Below are positions 1 through 8,614 of a stretch of 64,000 bases of DNA, one piece after another (within the stretch, counting starts at the first letter, position 1; every line of letters begins with the position of its first letter). This DNA comes from Anaerobaca lacustris (GTDB lineage: Bacteria; Planctomycetota; Phycisphaerae; Sedimentisphaerales; Anaerobacaceae): positions 40,183 to 104,182 of the forward strand of contig NZ_JASCXX010000026.1 of the NCBI RefSeq assembly GCF_030012215.1. The letters are read 5' to 3'. The notes under the pieces are model-generated. The model was not told the DNA's origin. It searched no databases and was given only the letters and a program-made list of their open reading frames with translations. The translations under genes were made by a program, and so were the position numbers.

Positions 1-2034
1 CTGTACACCGCCAGGACGATCCTTCGCACCGCCGACGGCGTCGCGGACGTGGAGGATACGACGTTCGGCATCCGGACGTTTCGGTTCACGGCCGATGACG
101 GGTTCCACCTGAACGGCCGACGCCTCCAGCTCTACGGCGTGAACCTGCACCACGACCACGGACCTCTCGGGGCCGCCTTCTATCGGCGGTCGATGGAACG
201 CCAACTGGAGATCATGCGCGACATGGGCGTCAACGCGATCCGCACCAGCCACAATCCGCCGGCTGCTGAGTTGCTCGATCTGTGCGACCGCATGGGCCTG
301 GTGGTGTTCAACGAGGCCTTCGACAAGTGGGACGGAACCGCCGGACGGGTCCGGGGCGAGCCGCCTCTGGAGGAGTTCGGCGAGCGGCAGATCCGCAACA
401 TGGTGATGCGCGACCGCAACAGCCCGAGCGTCGTCGTCTGGTCGATCGGCAACGAGATCGGCACCGACCGCGAAGGCGTGACGCCCGAACGCGTGAGATT
501 CATGAGTGATTTCGTTCGCAAGTACGACCCGACGCGCCCCGTCACGATGGGTTGTCACATTCCCGGCATGGTCGATCAGCCCAACTTCGACGCGCTGGAC
601 CTGACGGGCTGGAACTACGACAGAAGGTACGCCCGCTATCGGCAGAAGTATCCCGACAAACCCATCATCTACAGCGAATCGGCCTCGACCCTGAGCACGC
701 GGGGGTTCTATACCCTGCCGCTGCCGAACCGCAAGAACCAGTACTCCGATCGGTTCCAGGTCGATTCGTACGACCTCAACGCCGCCGACTGGTCGGACAT
801 TCCCGACGTCGAGTTCAAGCTCATGGCCGACGACCGCTTCGTCGCCGGCGAGTTCGTGTGGACGGGCTTCGATTATCTCGGCGAGCCGACACCGTTCAGC
901 CAGGAGGCGCGCAGCTCGTATTTCGGCATCGTCGATCTGTGCGGCATCCCGAAGGACCGCTTCTATCTCTATCGAAGCTACTGGCGGCCGGAGACGACCA
1001 CCGTGCATATCCTGCCGCACTGGAACTGGCCCGACCGCGTCGGGCAAGACGTGCCGGTGTTCGTCTACACCAACGGCGATTCGGCCGAACTATTCCTCAA
1101 TGGCAAGTCGCTCGGCCGCCGGCAGAAGGGTGTGATTCCCGAGCGACCGACCAACTTCGCGTGCGGAAAGGCCGCGACCGCAAGCTCCAGCCAGGCCGAC
1201 CGCACGCCGGAGAAGGCCAACGACGGCAGCAGGGACACGCGTTGGACCGCCGCTTCCGGCGAAGCCGACCAATGGTGGCAGGTCGATCTGGGGCAGATTG
1301 AATCCGTCAAGTATCTGGCCCTCGAATTCGAGCGAGAAGAAAAGCTGTACGGCTATGAGATCAAGGTCTCATCCGACGGCTCGGCCTGGGAGACGATCGT
1401 GACCAAGCCCACCAGCCGGCAGCCGCGATGGGGCGGCCCGAAGCGCATCTTCCACGACGCCGACGTGCAGGCCCGGTACGTGCGGATCGAGTTCAAGGAG
1501 ACGCGCGAGAACGCCTGGGCCAGCCTCGTGGCGTTCGCCGTCTATCCCGAGCACTGCGAGTCGGATTACTACGATATCACCTATGCGTATCGTTTGCGTT
1601 GGAACGACGTCGTCTACGAGCCGGGCGAGCTGAAGGCGGTGGCGTACAAGGCCGGTAAGAAGATCGGCGAGGCGGTGATGCGTACGGCGGGCGAGCCGGC
1701 TGCGATTCGCCTGACACCCGACCGGACACGGCTTTCCGCCACTGGCGAGGACCTGGCCTATATCCTGGTCGAGGCGCTCGATGCGAAGGGGACGCTCTGT
1801 CCCCTGGCCGACCATCTCGTGCACTTTGAGATCGACGGCCCGGCCGAGATCGCCGGTGTCGGCAACGGCAACCCGCTCTCGCTCGAACCGTTCCAGAGCG
1901 ACAGCCGCAAGTTGTTCTATGGCAAGGCCATGCTGATCCTCCGAACGATCGAAGGACAGCGCGGCCCGATTCGCGTCACCGCCCGCGCCGCCGGCTTGGA
2001 GGATGGACGAGTACGTCTCCGCGCCGTGCGTTGA
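1..2034 (+). CDS. Glycoside hydrolase family 2 (beta-galactosidase-like), 5' truncated
   Basis: The frame is open from the first base, so the N-terminal sugar-binding domain lies outside the window. What remains (677 codons) is the end of the immunoglobulin-like domain, the GH2 TIM barrel and C-terminal domains. The general acid/base is the Glu in GNEIG (about residue 152 from the window edge), and the likely nucleophile is the Glu in IYSES (about 226). The motif RTSHNPP is typical of GH2. A discoidin (F5/8 type C) module with WTAASGEADQWWQVDLG is inserted at about residues 383-515, before the C-terminal Ig-like domains; it probably binds carbohydrate. The enzyme should act on beta-galactosides or related plant glycans. 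It is the first visible gene of a cluster with GH50-like, PL11 and GH97 enzymes. The exact substrate cannot be read from the sequence. Confidence 0.9.
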   Translation: MYTARTILRTADGVADVEDTTFGIRTFRFTADDGFHLNGRRLQLYGVNLHHDHGPLGAAFYRRSMERQLEIMRDMGVNAIRTSHNPPAAELLDLCDRMGLVVFNEAFDKWDGTAGRVRGEPPLEEFGERQIRNMVMRDRNSPSVVVWSIGNEIGTDREGVTPERVRFMSDFVRKYDPTRPVTMGCHIPGMVDQPNFDALDLTGWNYDRRYARYRQKYPDKPIIYSESASTLSTRGFYTLPLPNRKNQYSDRFQVDSYDLNAADWSDIPDVEFKLMADDRFVAGEFVWTGFDYLGEPTPFSQEARSSYFGIVDLCGIPKDRFYLYRSYWRPETTTVHILPHWNWPDRVGQDVPVFVYTNGDSAELFLNGKSLGRRQKGVIPERPTNFACGKAATASSSQADRTPEKANDGSRDTRWTAASGEADQWWQVDLGQIESVKYLALEFEREEKLYGYEIKVSSDGSAWETIVTKPTSRQPRWGGPKRIFHDADVQARYVRIEFKETRENAWASLVAFAVYPEHCESDYYDITYAYRLRWNDVVYEPGELKAVAYKAGKKIGEAVMRTAGEPAAIRLTPDRTRLSATGEDLAYILVEALDAKGTLCPLADHLVHFEIDGPAEIAGVGNGNPLSLEPFQSDSRKLFYGKAMLILRTIEGQRGPIRVTARAAGLEDGRVRLRAVR

Positions 2035-2041
2035 AATCCGT

Positions 2042-2070
2042 GGTAGGGGCAGGCCACCGTGCCTGCCCCC
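2042..2070. repeat. Short palindromic element between GH2 and the next gene
   Basis: GGGGCAGGC at 2046-2054 and GCCTGCCCC at 2061-2069 form a perfect 9-bp inverted repeat with a six-base loop, right after the GH2 stop. It has no T-run, so it looks more like a dispersed palindromic element than a classical terminator. It may still slow transcription or protect mRNA ends. Confidence 0.5.
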
Positions 2071-2090
2071 TGCAAAGAATGGAGTGCATG

Positions 2091-3890
2091 ATGAGAACAA
2101 ACGCATATCGATCATTGGTGCTTCTGCTCGGCGTCTTTCTGACCGGCACGGCCCTGGCCCTGGATGCGCCCATCGAGGTCACGTTTACGGGCAGGATCTC
2201 CGAGCATAAATCGTCGCTGGCGGAACTGGACCCGCGATGGCCTTCGGACTGGTCGACGTACGATTACCTCGTCGTGGAGATGAGGGCGTCGTCGCCGCAG
2301 CGTTTCTCGGTGTGGATTCATACCGCCAACGGGCGTCGTCGCGTGATGTTCCAGCCGTACGGACAGAACACATGGCTGCGCGCCTCGATCCCGCTGCAGT
2401 ATTTCCGGGGCCGCGACCAGCGGGGCAACGATCTGGCGTCGGCCAATAATCGGCGTTTCGATACGTTCTGGCTATCGACCTGGGGGCCGTGTGGCGACCT
2501 CCGGAACGTCGAGGCACTGAGCGTGGTGATGGAATATCCGCTGAATGAGCCGACGCTGGAAATCCGGTCCATCGAGCTGTCGAAAGAGGACAAGGGCTCG
2601 GCGTTTCTCGATCCTGAGCCGTACGTCGATGAGTTCGGCCAATGGGCCCGCGCCGATTGGCCTCGCAAGATCGCCAGCCGCCAGCAGCTTGAGAAGGAAC
2701 TGGCCGACGAGCGGGCGGCGCTGAGGGGCCACGATGAGTTCGGCTACAGCGAATATGGCGGCTACAAGGCTACGAAGACCGAGGCCACCGGCTTTTTCCG
2801 CGTCGAGAAGATCGACGGCCGGTGGTGGTTCGTGGACCCGCACGGACATCTGTTTCTCTCCACCGGCGCCAACTGCATCAATACCGGCCGGCGGCGCGGC
2901 GGCGACGCGCAGGACGCCCCGCCCGGCCGCAACCTCGTCTCGCAGCGCATGAGCGCCTGGGGTTTCAACACCGTCGGCAACTGGTCGTGGTTCCAGGTCA
3001 GCGACGAGGCCGACCGCCAGGTGTACGTCGTGACGTTCCGGGCGCCGCGGGCCGAGCCGGCGTATCTGGGGATGCCCGACGTCTATTCGGAGGACTTTGC
3101 CCGCGACGTGGACGAGGCCGCCCGGCGTCAGTGCACCCCGCTCAAGGACGATCCCTGGGTGCTGGGCTACTTCATCGGCAACGAGCCCGCCTGGCCGGGC
3201 CGCGAGAGCGAGGTCGTGGACATGTTCCTCGGCGGTCCCGATACCGCCACCAGGACAAAGCTCCGGGCCTTTCTGGCCGCCGGTGACACGCCGGAACGTC
3301 GCGCTCAGTTCGTCCATGCGATGTTCGAGCGATACCTCAAGCTGATCGGCGACGCGATCAAACGATACGACTCGAACCATCTGAATCTCGGCATTCGGTT
3401 CGGCGGCACGCCCCCGGAGGCCGTGATGCGTATGGGCAGGGACTTCGACGTGTGCAGCATCAACGTCTACGAATACGAGCCGACGGCCAAGCTCCGGCGC
3501 GTGTACGAGGTGACGGGCCGGCCGATCATGATCGGCGAGTTCCACTTCGGCGTGCCGGCCGACGGACTGGGCGCGGGCCTCGTCCAGACCGCCGACCAGA
3601 TCGAGCGGGGCAAGGGCTATCGTTACTACGTCGAGCAGGCGGCGGCTCTGCCCGGCTTCGTGGGGGCCCACTGGTTCCAGTGGAGCGATCAGCCGGTCCT
3701 CGGGCGTTTCGACGGCGAGAACTACAATATCGGCCTCGTCGATATCACGAATCGTCCGTATGTCGAGCTGATCGAGGCCGCCAAGGCGACGCACAGGCGC
3801 CTGTACGACGTGCACGCCGGCAAGGCGCCGCCCTTCAACGAGAGGCCCAAGGCCTCGGCGGCCGGATCGCCCGGTTCGCCCTGGAATTGA
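2091..3890 (+). CDS. Secreted GH50/beta-agarase-like glycoside hydrolase
   Basis: A 599-residue secreted enzyme. The start is ATG 2091 behind GGAG at 2081; ATG 2088 is an equal alternative, while an upstream TTG at 2031 would overlap the GH2 gene and lacks a signal peptide. Residues 1-24 form a signal peptide. Residues about 30-190 look like the beta-sandwich carbohydrate-binding domain found before the barrel in GH50 agarases. The segment FFRVEKIDGRWWFVDPHGHL opens a clan GH-A TIM barrel, with acid/base Glu in GNEPAW (about residue 365) and nucleophile Glu in IGEFHFG (about 483). Family assignment rests on motif memory. With PL11, GH2 and GH97 as neighbours, the natural substrate may be a pectic side chain or algal galactan rather than agarose. 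Confidence 0.72.
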   Translation: MRTNAYRSLVLLLGVFLTGTALALDAPIEVTFTGRISEHKSSLAELDPRWPSDWSTYDYLVVEMRASSPQRFSVWIHTANGRRRVMFQPYGQNTWLRASIPLQYFRGRDQRGNDLASANNRRFDTFWLSTWGPCGDLRNVEALSVVMEYPLNEPTLEIRSIELSKEDKGSAFLDPEPYVDEFGQWARADWPRKIASRQQLEKELADERAALRGHDEFGYSEYGGYKATKTEATGFFRVEKIDGRWWFVDPHGHLFLSTGANCINTGRRRGGDAQDAPPGRNLVSQRMSAWGFNTVGNWSWFQVSDEADRQVYVVTFRAPRAEPAYLGMPDVYSEDFARDVDEAARRQCTPLKDDPWVLGYFIGNEPAWPGRESEVVDMFLGGPDTATRTKLRAFLAAGDTPERRAQFVHAMFERYLKLIGDAIKRYDSNHLNLGIRFGGTPPEAVMRMGRDFDVCSINVYEYEPTAKLRRVYEVTGRPIMIGEFHFGVPADGLGAGLVQTADQIERGKGYRYYVEQAAALPGFVGAHWFQWSDQPVLGRFDGENYNIGLVDITNRPYVELIEAAKATHRRLYDVHAGKAPPFNERPKASAAGSPGSPWN

Positions 3891-3923
3891 CCGACGAATC
3901 CGAGACGGGGTCTATGTGACGGT

Positions 3924-5798
3924 ATGATGGCACAACCGACCGGCAAGATGGCAGCCTGCGCGATCGCTGCGCTCGTCCTGCTGAACGGGTCGCTGCGCGC
4001 CCAGCGGCAGATGGAGTGGCTCGATCGCGGCGTGGTCGCGGTCCTGCGCAGCGACGATACGGTCTACGTCGGGTGGCGCATGCTGGGGACCGAGCCGGAG
4101 TCCATCGCGTTCAACGTCTATCGCGACGGCGAACGCGTGAACGCCGAGCCGATTGCCGACTCGACGAACTTCGTCGACGAGCACGGCAGTCCCGATGCGA
4201 CCTATACCGTTTGTGCCGTGATCGACGGCGCGGAGGGCCCGCATTCGGCGCCGGCGGCGGTCTGGGCGCAGAACTACCTGACCGTTCCCCTTCAGACGCC
4301 CCAGGGGTACCGTCCGAACGATGCTTCGGTGGGCGATCTGACCGGTGACGGCGCGTACGAGATCGTGCTGCACCAAGTGGGGCGCAGCCGGGACAACGCC
4401 TCGCGCGGCATGACCGACCCGCCGATCCTCGAAGCCTACCGGCTGGACGGCACGCTGCTCTGGCGGATCAACCTCGGCCGCAACATCCGCGAAGGCGCCC
4501 ACTACACCCAGTTCATGGTCTACGACCTCGACGGCGACGGCAGAGCGGAAGTGGCGTGCAAGACGGCCGACGGCACTGTCGATGGAACCGGTAAGGTCAT
4601 CGGCGATCCGAACGCCAACTGGGTCAACCGCGACGGGAAGATCCTCGAAGGCCCGGAGTTCTTCACGATCTTCGACGGCCGAACGGGCGCGGCGCTGGCG
4701 ACGGCGGATTACATCCCGCCCAGAGGCGACGTCGGTGGCTGGGGTGGCATCGGCGGCAATGGGGGCAACGACAACAACGGCAATCGGGTCGATCGGATGC
4801 TCGCGTGCGTGGCGTATCTCGACGGGAGCTGGCCGAGCGTCGTGATGTGCCGGGGCTACTACGGCCGGTCCGTACTGGCCGCATGGGACTACAGAGACGG
4901 CAAGCTCACCTCGCGCTGGGTCTTCGATTCGGCGACGCCCGGACTGGAGGCGTATTCGGGGCAAGGCAACCACAACCTCAGCGTTGCCGACGTGGATGGC
5001 GACGGCAAAGACGAGATCATTTACGGGGCGATGTGCGTGGACGACGACGGCACCGGCCTGTATTCGACCGGCCTGCGGCATGGGGACGCCATGCACGTCG
5101 GCAACCTGGACCCCGACCGGCCAGGGCTCGATGTGTGGGGCATCCACGAGAACGAGGTCCCCGTGCCGGGCTACGAAGACGGGTTCGGGGCGGCCATGTT
5201 CGATGCGGCCACGGGCGAGATCCTCTGGGGCAGAGACCCCGGCCGGGACGTCGGACGCGGAGTGGCCGCCGACATCGATCCGAGGCATCCGGGCGCCGAA
5301 TGCTGGTGGAACACGTCGTCGGTCCTGTGCAACGCCAAGGGCGAACCCATCGGCCCGCGACCTCGGTCGCAGAATTTCGTCGTCTGGTGGGACGGCAATC
5401 TGCTGCGCGAGACGCTCGACGGCATTCGCATTGCCAAGTGGGACTGGGAAAACGGGGTCGAGGTCCCCGTGATGACGGCCGACGGCTGCGTGGCGAACAA
5501 CGGCTCGAAGGCGACACCGACCCTGAGCGCCGATCTGTTCGGCGACTGGCGCGAGGAGGTGATCTGGCCGACGCGGGACGGCAAGGCGCTGCGCATCTAC
5601 ACGACGACCATCCCGACGGCGCACCGCTTCCATACGCTGATGCACGACCCGCAATATCGACTGAGCATCGCCTGGCAGAACGTGGCTTACAACCAGCCCC
5701 CGCACGTGGGGTTCTTCCTCGGCGCGCAAATGGCGCCGGCGCCTCGACCGAACATCCGGCTCGTCGGAGGCACGTCTTCACTGATTGGGAGCAAATGA
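3924..5798 (+). CDS. Rhamnogalacturonan lyase, polysaccharide lyase family 11
   Basis: A 624-residue secreted lyase that should cleave rhamnogalacturonan I by beta-elimination. After a signal peptide (about residues 1-29, ending LRAQ), the mature protein begins with MEWLDRGVVAVLRSDD, the hallmark start of PL11. A fibronectin-like domain (FNVYRDGERV) follows, and then an eight-bladed propeller with repeated Ca-binding loops such as DLTGDGAYE, DLDGDGRAE and DVDGDGKDE. The length matches family members such as YesW/YesX. Two ATGs lie side by side at 3924 and 3927. The gene sits 33 bases after the previous one and overlaps the GH97 start by four bases (ATGA), so the three are very likely co-transcribed and translationally coupled. 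This is the clearest pointer that the operon targets pectin. Confidence 0.93.
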   Translation: MMAQPTGKMAACAIAALVLLNGSLRAQRQMEWLDRGVVAVLRSDDTVYVGWRMLGTEPESIAFNVYRDGERVNAEPIADSTNFVDEHGSPDATYTVCAVIDGAEGPHSAPAAVWAQNYLTVPLQTPQGYRPNDASVGDLTGDGAYEIVLHQVGRSRDNASRGMTDPPILEAYRLDGTLLWRINLGRNIREGAHYTQFMVYDLDGDGRAEVACKTADGTVDGTGKVIGDPNANWVNRDGKILEGPEFFTIFDGRTGAALATADYIPPRGDVGGWGGIGGNGGNDNNGNRVDRMLACVAYLDGSWPSVVMCRGYYGRSVLAAWDYRDGKLTSRWVFDSATPGLEAYSGQGNHNLSVADVDGDGKDEIIYGAMCVDDDGTGLYSTGLRHGDAMHVGNLDPDRPGLDVWGIHENEVPVPGYEDGFGAAMFDAATGEILWGRDPGRDVGRGVAADIDPRHPGAECWWNTSSVLCNAKGEPIGPRPRSQNFVVWWDGNLLRETLDGIRIAKWDWENGVEVPVMTADGCVANNGSKATPTLSADLFGDWREEVIWPTRDGKALRIYTTTIPTAHRFHTLMHDPQYRLSIAWQNVAYNQPPHVGFFLGAQMAPAPRPNIRLVGGTSSLIGSK

Positions 5799-7705
5799 GC
5801 ATGCTGAATATCTGCAAAGTGACCTGTGCGTTGTATCTGGCAATCATCCTGTGTTTCGGTGGTTCGGTCAGTGCCGTTGAAGTGCGATCGCCGGATGGCC
5901 TGATGAGCGTCTCGTTCGAAGTCAAGGACTTCGAGGGCGCGCCGGCGTGCCCGGTGTATAGCGTTCGATACAAGGGCCAAATCGTCGTGAGTGAGTCCCG
6001 GCTTGGACTGGAACTCGAAGGCGGTCGTCTTGGCGATGGGATGGCGGCCACCATTCTTTCGACGGGAAGCAACGATGCGACGTGGAAACCGGTCTATGGC
6101 GAGCGGAGCACGATCCGCGACCGCTACAACCAGATCGAGATTCAACTGACAGAGACGCAGGCCCCCCATCGGATCGTGCAGCTTACGTTCCGCGCCTACG
6201 ACGAGGGCGTGGCCTTCTGCTACACGATTCCGAGGCAGGCGGGGATGGATCGCATCACCATTGCGAAAGAGGCCAGCGAGTTTCGGTTTCCGGGCGACCA
6301 CGCGGCGTGGGCGGTGTACAGCGCGCAGGGCAAGTACGAGAAAGTCACGCTCAGCCAGATCAAGCCGGGCTGCGAGCGGCCGCTGGTGATCCAGGCGGCC
6401 GACGATGTGTACCTTGCCGTGGCCGAAGCGAAGCTGGTGGACTACGCGCGAATGAAGCTGGCCCCGCTGACGGGCCGGGCCCATAGTCTGGTGAGCGACC
6501 TGAGCGGCCTGGTCGAGGCGGCGCTGCCGCTGACGACGCCGTGGCGGGTCGTGATGGCGGCCGACCGGCCCGGACAGTTGCTCGAGAACAACGATATCCT
6601 CCTGAATCTCAACGCGCCGTGTGCGATTGCCGACACCTCGTGGATCAAGCCCGGCAAGGTGATTCGCGAGGTCTCGCTGACTACCGCCGGCGGCAAGCGC
6701 TGCGTCGATTTTGCCGTGCAGCGCAACCTCCAATACGTCGAATACGACGCGGGCTGGTATGGCCTTGAGTACTCCGACGAATCGGACGCGACCACGGTGA
6801 CGCTTGACCCGAAGCGCTCCAAAGGGCCGCTCGATCTGCACGAGGTGATTCGCTACGCCGAAGAGCACGGGATCGGGGTCATCGTGTACGTCAATCGCCG
6901 GGCCCTGGAGCGGCAATTGGATGAGATCTTGCCGCTCTATCGACGATGGGGGATCAAGGGCGTCAAGTATGGGTTCGTCAACGTCGGCTCGCAGCGATGG
7001 ACGAGCTGGCTCCACGAGGCGATCCGCAAGGCGGCCGACCATCAGCTTATGGTGGACGTGCACGACGAGTATCGCCCGACCGGCTACTCGCGCACCTATC
7101 CGAACTTCATGACCCAGGAAGGCATCCGAGGCGACGAAGAGCGGCAGCCCAATGAGATGAGCCTGACGACACTGTTCACGCGGATGATCGCCGGGGCGGG
7201 CGACAACACGATCTGCTACCTCGACAAGCGTGTGTTCGAGCAATCGACGCACGCCTATCAACTGGCCAAAGCCGTCTGCTTTTACAGCCCGTGGCAGTTC
7301 CTCTACTGGTACGATCGGCCGGAGATGTTCGACGACGAGCCGGAACTGGAGTTCTTCGATCATTGCCCGACGGTGTGGGACCAGACGAAGGTGCTCGAAG
7401 ACCGCATCGGCGAATACGCAATCATGGCCCGGCGCAGCGGCTCAGACTGGTTCATGGGCTTCATGAACAGCGGCCAGGCCCGGACGTTCGACGTTTCGCT
7501 CGACTTCCTCGATTCCGGCACGAAGTACGTCGCCCACATCTACTCGGATGACCCGGCGGTGGCGACGCGGACGCGCGTGCGGATCGACCGCTTCGCCGTG
7601 GACCGCGACACGAACCTGAAGATGTCCGCCTCCGACAAGGGGGGCCAGGCCGTCCGCATCGTCGCGGCGACCGCCGAGGACCACTGGCCGCCCTATACGA
7701 GATAG
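5795..7705 (+). CDS. Glycoside hydrolase family 97 (alpha-glucosidase/alpha-galactosidase family)
   Basis: A 636-residue secreted GH97 enzyme. ATG 5795 overlaps the PL11 stop (ATGA); ATG 5801 has better spacing from GGGAG at 5787-5791. A signal peptide (to about residue 29) is followed by the GH97 N-terminal beta-sandwich, the catalytic barrel (DAGWYGLEY, HGIGVIVYVN) and a C-terminal beta domain. The motif RTYPNFMTQEGIRGDE is the family calcium/catalytic Glu region. In retaining GH97 enzymes an Asp follows the G-x-K-x stretch; here the sequence is GVKYGFV with Gly. That resembles the inverting SusB-type branch, but VHDEYRPTG departs from both common patterns. Linkage specificity therefore stays open. 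In this operon it would trim oligosaccharides released by the lyase. Confidence 0.88.
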   Translation: MSMLNICKVTCALYLAIILCFGGSVSAVEVRSPDGLMSVSFEVKDFEGAPACPVYSVRYKGQIVVSESRLGLELEGGRLGDGMAATILSTGSNDATWKPVYGERSTIRDRYNQIEIQLTETQAPHRIVQLTFRAYDEGVAFCYTIPRQAGMDRITIAKEASEFRFPGDHAAWAVYSAQGKYEKVTLSQIKPGCERPLVIQAADDVYLAVAEAKLVDYARMKLAPLTGRAHSLVSDLSGLVEAALPLTTPWRVVMAADRPGQLLENNDILLNLNAPCAIADTSWIKPGKVIREVSLTTAGGKRCVDFAVQRNLQYVEYDAGWYGLEYSDESDATTVTLDPKRSKGPLDLHEVIRYAEEHGIGVIVYVNRRALERQLDEILPLYRRWGIKGVKYGFVNVGSQRWTSWLHEAIRKAADHQLMVDVHDEYRPTGYSRTYPNFMTQEGIRGDEERQPNEMSLTTLFTRMIAGAGDNTICYLDKRVFEQSTHAYQLAKAVCFYSPWQFLYWYDRPEMFDDEPELEFFDHCPTVWDQTKVLEDRIGEYAIMARRSGSDWFMGFMNSGQARTFDVSLDFLDSGTKYVAHIYSDDPAVATRTRVRIDRFAVDRDTNLKMSASDKGGQAVRIVAATAEDHWPPYTR

Positions 7706-7719
7706 CCAGGTCGAGGGGC

Positions 7720-7932
7720 TCAGTTGGTGAAGAGGTCGAAGATGTTGCCGAGCATGCTCGTATCGGCCTTGTAGATCTCGGTATAGCGACACCGCGCGCA
7801 GGTCACGGTGGAGAAGCGTCGGCTCTGCACGTCGAAGATCTTGCTCCAGAAGCCTCCGGCCGCCCGAATCTCGCCCGTCTCACACTCCATGCCGTGGCAT
7901 TTGGGACACGTGTAGCTGATTGTCTGCATCAT
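7720..7932 (-). CDS. Small zinc-ribbon protein (DUF2082-like)
   Basis: A 70-residue protein with two CxxC knuckles, CPKCHGMECETGEI near the N-terminus and CARCRYTEIYK near the C-terminus, ending GNIFDLFTN. This arrangement matches the short nucleic-acid-binding zinc-ribbon family DUF2082 (PF09855). The start is fixed by a strong Shine-Dalgarno (AGGAGGTG, complement of 7935-7942) in front of two consecutive ATGs at 7932 and 7929. A longer open frame upstream has no ribosome site. It faces the GH97 gene convergently with only 14 bases between. Its function is unknown; a nucleic-acid or regulatory role is inferred only from the fold. Confidence 0.85.
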   Translation of the reverse strand: MMQTISYTCPKCHGMECETGEIRAAGGFWSKIFDVQSRRFSTVTCARCRYTEIYKADTSMLGNIFDLFTN

Positions 7933-8046
7933 TGCACCTCCTGAGGAATCCGTTTGGCGACATCCTTCTGAATAGACGTTTCTGTACTCAAACCCTTTCC
8001 AAATCGGCAAAAAACCGACGGGCATTCGCTGCCGCACCAGAAAGAT

Positions 8047-8073
8047 GATATCATATCGGATTACTGTGATATC
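8047..8073. promoter_or_regulatory. AT-rich inverted repeat upstream of the zinc-ribbon gene
   Basis: GATATCA (8047-8053) and TGATATC (8067-8073) form a perfect seven-base dyad in an AT-rich patch about 115 bases upstream of the minus-strand zinc-ribbon start and before the plus-strand hypothetical gene. It could be an operator. The rest of 7933-8245 shows no gene: frames there are short and lack ribosome sites. Confidence 0.25.
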
Positions 8074-8245
8074 TGGGCGTCAGAAACCTCATTCTGCAAT
8101 ATTCGTAGTCCCATAAGCGTCTATTGTAACAGGAGGCGCACGGGCGACATGTATAGATGATGTGCCGCCAGCTAAGGAGGGTGGGGCAAGGGTTTTCCAT
8201 TGTCCGGACAGCTCTGTTGGGCTTTCTTGTTTTGGGAGATGCAAC

Positions 8246-8596
8246 GTGTACATCGGACAAGAATCTGGCGAACCTCTGGTTCATAAGTCTTCATCGCTGC
8301 CTCCTTTCCAATACGAGGCGGGGTATTGCCTCAATGTCAGCGACCGCGGCAGTGCGGGTGTGAAGCTGGAACTGAGTCACAACGGCGACGTCGGTGCGGC
8401 CGTCATGTTGCCCCCGGAGGCGGTTCAGGAGCTGGGCCGCTGGCTGCTGCGGACGCTCGGACAGGACGAACACGGATTCCCCGTCGATCTGTCGGGGATT
8501 CTGGAGCGGATCAGCAAGGCAAAGAAAACAAACCCAATTCTTCAACGGGGCGACAAGACGCGAATCCGCGAGGCCATTCGGGCCCTGAGGACCTGA
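8246..8596 (+). CDS. Hypothetical protein
   Basis: I do not recognise this protein. GTG 8246 behind GGGAG (8234-8238) gives 116 residues; the frame stays open upstream to GTG 8162, which would give 144 residues but has no suitable ribosome site. The N-terminal part is low in recognisable structure. Residues about 30-80 look like a small alpha/beta unit (VKLELSHNGDVGAAVMLPPE followed by a helix), and the tail is basic and helical (KTRIREAIRALRT). It has no signal peptide or membrane segment. It lies alone between divergent and convergent neighbours, 18 bases from the end of the SGNH gene on the other strand. The start and expression are both uncertain. Confidence 0.5.
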   Translation: MYIGQESGEPLVHKSSSLPPFQYEAGYCLNVSDRGSAGVKLELSHNGDVGAAVMLPPEAVQELGRWLLRTLGQDEHGFPVDLSGILERISKAKKTNPILQRGDKTRIREAIRALRT

Positions 8597-8614
8597 CCGC
8601 CCCAGGGAAGCCTG

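Noticed and set aside
3912..5729. 605-codon minus-strand frame opposite PL11
   Set aside because: High GC makes long antisense frames common; the plus strand encodes a complete PL11 enzyme with clear motifs.
4805..5794. Long upstream extension of the GH97 frame
   Set aside because: The extension overlaps the PL11 gene entirely, has shadow-type composition and lacks a ribosome site; the signal peptide places the start at 5795 or 5801.
8051..8284. Minus-strand frame upstream of the zinc-ribbon gene
   Set aside because: No ribosome site and Cys-rich random-like sequence; overlaps the AT-rich inverted repeat.
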